Shown here one piece after another: positions 62,852 to 64,000 of a stretch of 64,000 bases of DNA; position 1 is the first letter of the stretch, and each line of letters opens with the position of its first letter. The stretch is from contig JAUXUK010000091.1 in assembly GCA_030680805.1 (NCBI GenBank), forward strand, positions 1 to 64,000, read 5' to 3'. The DNA is from Sulfuritalea sp. GTDB lineage: Bacteria > Pseudomonadota > Gammaproteobacteria > Burkholderiales > Rhodocyclaceae. A model generated the notes under the pieces. It made no database searches, was not told the origin of the DNA, and saw nothing but the letters and a program-made list of their open reading frames with translations. Made by a program: the position numbers and the translations under genes.

Positions 62852-64000
62852 ATGGCCGACACCCCTGCCGAAAATCCCCAGTCGAAGGACCATGAGCGCT
62901 TTGCCGAAGGCCAGCGTATCACCTGGGTCAGCGTTGCCGTCAACGTCGTGCTGACCGCGATGCAGCTGGTGGTGGGCTTCATCGCCCACTCGCAAGCTCT
63001 GATCGCCGATGCCATGCACACGCTGTCGGACATCGTGGCCGACGCCTTCGTGCTGTTCGCCAACCGCAAGGGGGCCGAAGCCGCCGACGAAGATCATCCC
63101 TACGGCCATGGCCGCTTCGAAACCGCGGCGTCGCTGGTGCTCGGCCTGTTGCTGGCAGGCACCGGCGCCGGGATCCTGATTACCGCCAGCGGTCGCCTGC
63201 AGGACCTCGGCAGTGCGCCGTCGGTGGGCGTGGCCGCGATGTGGGCGGCCATCTTCACCCTGGCGGCGAAGGAAAGCCTGTTCCGCTACATGCTGGCAAA
63301 AGCCGAACGCCTGCGTTCGCCGATGCTGGTGGCGAATGCCTGGCACGCCCGCGCCGACGCGCTGTCGTCCCTCGTCGTGGCCGCGGGCATCGCGGGCGCC
63401 TTGATCGGCTTCAGCTTTGCCGACGCCGTTGCCGCCATCATCGTCGGCGCGATGATCGTGCGCGCGGGCTTCAAGTTCGCTTGGGCCGCGATTCGCGAGC
63501 TGATCGACACCGGCCTTTCGGCCGAAGAAGTCGCCGCCATTCGCCACACGATCGCCAGCACGGCCGGCGTGCTGAGCATGCATGAGCTGCGCACCCGACG
63601 CATGGCGCACCAGGTGCTGGTCGACACCCACGTGCAGGTGAATCCGCGCATCAGCGTATCCGAAGGCCACCGCGTTGCCGAATCGGTGCGCCAACGCGTG
63701 CTGGACGCTCACCCGGAAGTGCTCGACGTGCTGGTTCATGTTGATGCCGAGAACGACTTGCTCGGCAATGCCGCCGTCCAGTTGCCGGAGCGGGCGGTCC
63801 TGCTCGCCCATCTGCGCGAGCTGCTCGGCGCCGATTCGCCCGAGCTTGAACAAACCACCCTGCATTACCTGGGCAACCGCGTCGAGGCGGAGGTTTTTCT
63901 GCCTTCCGGCCATGTCGATGCGCTTGCGATAGCTGCCATCCGGCAACGCGTGGAGGCCGCGCTACCCGGCGATCCCTGGTTCGCCGCAATCCACCTCAAC
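62852..64000 (+). CDS. Cation diffusion facilitator (CDF) metal transporter, 3'-truncated
   Basis: The frame stays open to the window end (383 codons seen). CDF features are ALIADAMHTLSDIVADAFVL in the second membrane segment, HPYGHGRFET in the following loop and NAWHARADALSSL in the fifth segment, giving the expected Asp/His metal-binding pairs. The cytoplasmic C-terminal domain starts near residue 210 and is longer than in E. coli FieF (300 residues in all), with a second copy-like module after about residue 285. It exports divalent metal (Zn, Fe, Mn or Co) against protons. Confidence 0.9.
   Translation, partial: MADTPAENPQSKDHERFAEGQRITWVSVAVNVVLTAMQLVVGFIAHSQALIADAMHTLSDIVADAFVLFANRKGAEAADEDHPYGHGRFETAASLVLGLLLAGTGAGILITASGRLQDLGSAPSVGVAAMWAAIFTLAAKESLFRYMLAKAERLRSPMLVANAWHARADALSSLVVAAGIAGALIGFSFADAVAAIIVGAMIVRAGFKFAWAAIRELIDTGLSAEEVAAIRHTIASTAGVLSMHELRTRRMAHQVLVDTHVQVNPRISVSEGHRVAESVRQRVLDAHPEVLDVLVHVDAENDLLGNAAVQLPERAVLLAHLRELLGADSPELEQTTLHYLGNRVEAEVFLPSGHVDALAIAAIRQRVEAALPGDPWFAAIHLN

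Overview
The window is about 64 kb of GC-rich chromosome, almost fully coding, with short intergenic gaps. Gene content points to a facultatively anaerobic, probably denitrifying betaproteobacterium of the Rhodocyclales/Sterolibacteriaceae type; this placement is an inference from gene content. The evidence is monomeric NADP-isocitrate dehydrogenase, the O2-independent ubiquinone genes ubiUVT, FNR-type promoters, two large beta-oxidation clusters, PsrA-type regulation and neisserial-style small repeats. No rRNA, tRNA, CRISPR array, prophage or insertion sequence was seen.

Layout. 1-6.5 kb: the 3' part of topB, a DUF924 gene, icd and rhlE. 6.7-9.4 kb: ubiU-ubiV-ubiT, read leftward from an FNR-like promoter. 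9.4-13.6 kb: a DUF3501 / Fe-S (CCG) protein / rubrerythrin / OxyR / GNAT group concerned with oxidant defence. 13.5-18 kb: a hydrolase, a TetR gene with an exceptionally clear operator-promoter, a kinase/ATPase and two unknown proteins. 18-29.7 kb: one long leftward unit (acyl-CoA dehydrogenase, fadA, fadJ, livHMGF, acyl-CoA ligase, livK), divergent from a rightward aidB-like / enoyl-CoA hydratase / TetR unit at 29.8-32.9 kb. A single palindrome lies between the two promoters. This looks like import, activation and beta-oxidation of an unidentified organic acid.

32.9-39.8 kb: a SagB-type nitroreductase, an NlpC/P60 lipoprotein, a zinc alcohol dehydrogenase, metK, a DUF1318 lipoprotein, a thioesterase, a DMT exporter and an AraC-Ogt (Ada-like) protein. 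39.9-46.4 kb: psrA-fadE-thiolase-fadB, with a palindromic operator in the psrA promoter. 46.5-51.3 kb: a six-gene leftward operon behind a perfect FNR box. It encodes a Tat-exported four-cluster ferredoxin, an NrfD-type quinol protein, a tetraheme-type cytochrome with a CX3CH site, two unknown proteins and a hemerythrin-like protein with two altered metal ligands, but no catalytic subunit. 51.4-57.2 kb: an Atm1-type ABC exporter, gltIJKL and a thioredoxin-fold protein. 57.2-64 kb: clsB, an EEP hydrolase, ycaO, nadA, a rhodanese and a CDF metal transporter cut by the window edge.

Four families of small dispersed repeats run through the window. The most unusual has the core GTCGGCGCTGGCGACACGG. 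It occurs in gaps and at stop codons, and also in frame inside several unrelated proteins, where it encodes VGAGDTA in linkers and tails. A second family is a 29-bp REP-like hairpin whose three copies differ by compensatory base changes. The other two are dRS3-like paired inverted repeats and roughly 106-bp GCAGAGGCG palindromes, one of which appears to supply the ribosome-binding site of metK.
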